7,875 nucleotides of DNA from NCBI GenBank assembly GCA_052031065.1, contig JBPEXY010000256.1, forward strand, positions 1-7,875. Direction: 5' to 3'. The first letter of the stretch is position 1; each line of letters opens with the position of its first letter. This DNA comes from JBPEXY01 sp052031065. GTDB taxonomy: Bacteria > Pseudomonadota > Gammaproteobacteria > Immundisolibacterales > Immundisolibacteraceae. The position numbers were made by a program, and so were the translations under genes. The notes under the pieces are model-generated. The model was not told the DNA's origin and ran no database searches. It saw nothing but the letters and a program-made list of their open reading frames with translations. Shown here piece by piece: positions 6,501 through 7,875 of this stretch.

Positions 6501-7193
6501 ATGGCTGCAACGCTGGTGTTAATCCGACATGGACAGTCGGTCTGGAACGCACAAAATCGCTTTACCGGCTGGGTCGATGTCCCGCTGGCCGAAAAAGGCT
6601 GGCAGGAAGCAGAGGCGGCCGGAAAAAAACTGGCCAATGTCCGCTTCGATGCAGCTTACACCTCCCATCTGCAGCGGGCCATCTGCACCCTGCAAACGGT
6701 ACTCAGGTTCAACACCGCCAGTAACACACCAATTTTTATTCCCGCCGCAGGTACTGTTCCGCGCGAGAGTTACCAGCCCGGCGCGAGTGAACTGCCGGTA
6801 CAAATTCACCAGACTGAGCTGGCGGAACGCCATTACGGTGACCTGCAGGGGCTGAACAAGGATGAAGTGAAGGCGGAACATGGTGAGGAACAATTCAGGA
6901 TATGGCGGCGCGGTTTCGACACCCCGCCACCGAACGGGGAAAGTCTGAAAGACACCTGCGACCGGGTGGTCCCCTATTTTGAACAGGAAATAGAGCCGTT
7001 ATTAAAGCAGCAGCAGTCGATCCTGATTGCCGCCCACGGCAATTCACTCAGAGCACTGACCAAACATCTGGAACAGATCAGCGATGAGGAGATCGTCAAA
7101 GTAGAGATTCCTACCGGCACGCCGATTGTCTATTCACTGGAACCCGCCGCCGAGGGCTGGAAAATCCTCAACAAGGAGATCATCTCCATCTAG
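6501..7193 (+). CDS. gpmA: 2,3-bisphosphoglycerate-dependent phosphoglycerate mutase
   Basis: GpmA interconverts 3- and 2-phosphoglycerate in glycolysis and gluconeogenesis in the cytoplasm, through a phosphohistidine. The ATG at 6501 gives 230 residues. Motifs are LIRHGQSVWN (7-16, phosphorylated His10), FTGWVDVPL (21-29), TSHLQRA (54-60, Arg59), ERHYGDLQGLNK (109-120, Glu109), WRRGFDTPPP (135-144) and AAHGNSLRAL (177-186, second catalytic His179). Compared with E. coli GpmA it carries an insert of about 30 residues (roughly 71-104) between the TSHLQRA helix and ERHYG, lacks the long loop after the PPP region and ends soon after the IPTGTPIVY motif (203-211). Insert-bearing, short-loop enzymes are known in cyanobacteria and some other bacteria, so this is a variant branch, not damage. 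All catalytic residues are present. It converges on lexA, 53 bases away. Confidence 0.95.
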   Translation: MAATLVLIRHGQSVWNAQNRFTGWVDVPLAEKGWQEAEAAGKKLANVRFDAAYTSHLQRAICTLQTVLRFNTASNTPIFIPAAGTVPRESYQPGASELPVQIHQTELAERHYGDLQGLNKDEVKAEHGEEQFRIWRRGFDTPPPNGESLKDTCDRVVPYFEQEIEPLLKQQQSILIAAHGNSLRALTKHLEQISDEEIVKVEIPTGTPIVYSLEPAAEGWKILNKEIISI

Positions 7194-7246
7194 GAACGGC
7201 TCACACCGGACAAGTCACTCGTGGAAGAAGATACGGATAAAGTTAT

Positions 7247-7875
7247 TTAGACACCCTGTTCAGCGGCCTGCTCAATCGTCGGCCGGATCACCCCGACACC
7301 GATCCCCTCGATTTCAAGCTCCTGCGTACGCAGATCAATAACAATCGGGTCAAATTCCTGATTCGCAGGGTTGAGCGTAACCCGATCCCGGTCACGGCTA
7401 AAGCGCTTAACCGTCACCTCACCATCAACACGGGCAACGACCAGCTGACCACTGGTCGCCACCCGGGTGCTATGTACCGCCAACAGGTCGCCGTCAATAA
7501 TCCCTTCATCGCGCATGCTCATACCACGCACTCGCAGCAGGTAATCTGCCGCTGGCTTGAATAGCTCACCTGCCAGCGGGTAGTGCTCTTCGAGATGTTG
7601 CTCGGCAAGGATCGGCTGGCCGGCAGCAACGCGCCCGACTATAGGAATACCCTCGTCGGGAATTAAACCTGATAACAGGCGAATCCCCCGCGAGGCACCG
7701 CTCACCAGTTCAATCGCCCCTTTACGCGCCAAAGCGCGTAGATGCGCCTCCGCCGCATTGACTGATTTGAACTTGAAGTGAGTAGCAATCTCAGCGCGAG
7801 TGGGTGGTCGACCATCACGTTCGACCACCGCGCGAATCATTTGCAGAATTTCCGCCTGGCGGCGGGTTAGCGCTT
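7247..7875 (-). CDS. lexA: LexA, SOS repressor and self-cleaving protease, N-terminus just outside window
   Basis: LexA represses DNA-damage genes and inactivates itself when RecA filaments form. The frame runs past the right edge: the first visible residues are ALTRRQAEILQ, matching residue 3 onward of E. coli LexA, so about two codons are missing; 208 residues are visible. Counting from the first visible residue, the winged helix-turn-helix includes PPTRAEIA (about 23-30) and the recognition helix SVNAAEAHLRAL (about 37-48). The cleavage site is Ala84-Gly85 in GRVAAGQP, and the catalytic residues are Ser119 (GMSM) and Lys156 (TVKRF). Most gammaproteobacterial LexA proteins have NAAEEHL in the recognition helix; here the second Glu is Ala. 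The promoter and its SOS box lie outside the window. It is convergent with gpmA, and no clear terminator is seen in the 53-base gap. Confidence 0.97.
   Translation of the reverse strand, partial: ALTRRQAEILQMIRAVVERDGRPPTRAEIATHFKFKSVNAAEAHLRALARKGAIELVSGASRGIRLLSGLIPDEGIPIVGRVAAGQPILAEQHLEEHYPLAGELFKPAADYLLRVRGMSMRDEGIIDGDLLAVHSTRVATSGQLVVARVDGEVTVKRFSRDRDRVTLNPANQEFDPIVIDLRTQELEIEGIGVGVIRPTIEQAAEQGV

Noticed and set aside
7194..7246. Possible terminator between gpmA and lexA
   Set aside because: I found no stable stem with a T-tract on either strand in this 53-base gap.
1..7875. LexA boxes (CTGT-N8-ACAG) elsewhere in the window
   Set aside because: The CTGT occurrences I checked have no ACAG at the required distance.

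Overview
This 7.9 kb window looks like ordinary chromosomal DNA of a gammaproteobacterium. The evidence is the adjacent pair lapA-lapB (control of lipopolysaccharide synthesis), a LexA with the usual gammaproteobacterial layout, and a large flagellar-type chemoreceptor. Base composition and codon use look even throughout. I see no phage, transposon, CRISPR or plasmid genes. Genus cannot be decided from the sequence alone.

Layout. (1) 1-978, minus strand: lapA followed by the first 220 codons of lapB, which runs off the left edge. (2) 979-1359: noncoding. It holds a hairpin followed by a T-tract, and just after it a candidate FliA (sigma-28) promoter at exact spacing, reading into (3) 1360-3687, plus strand: a 775-residue chemoreceptor with a double-Cache-like periplasmic sensor. 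(4) 3688-3796: a convergent intergenic region with an 11-bp stem. (5) 3797-5867, minus strand: a likely three-gene operon, transcribed as a serine carboxylesterase, then a four-helix CopD-like membrane protein whose ATG directly abuts the esterase stop, then an epoxide-hydrolase-like alpha/beta hydrolase. (6) 5868-5989: a divergent intergenic region. (7) 5990-7193, plus strand: a HIT-family nucleotide hydrolase/transferase (TTG start), then cofactor-dependent phosphoglycerate mutase. (8) 7247-7875, minus strand: lexA, convergent with gpmA, lacking only about its first two codons at the right edge.

How the genes relate. LapA and LapB work together in LPS homeostasis. The chemoreceptor appears to be its own unit, insulated from lapAB and probably co-regulated with flagella. 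The esterase, membrane protein and hydrolase are probably co-transcribed, but their common role is unknown. The HIT protein, GpmA and LexA are housekeeping neighbours with no obvious joint pathway.

I found no convincing undescribed system. The points most worth a second look are the FliA-type promoter, the esterase/CopD-like/hydrolase operon with unusual hydrolase active-site surroundings, the phosphoglycerate mutase carrying a mid-protein insert, and a changed residue in the LexA recognition helix.
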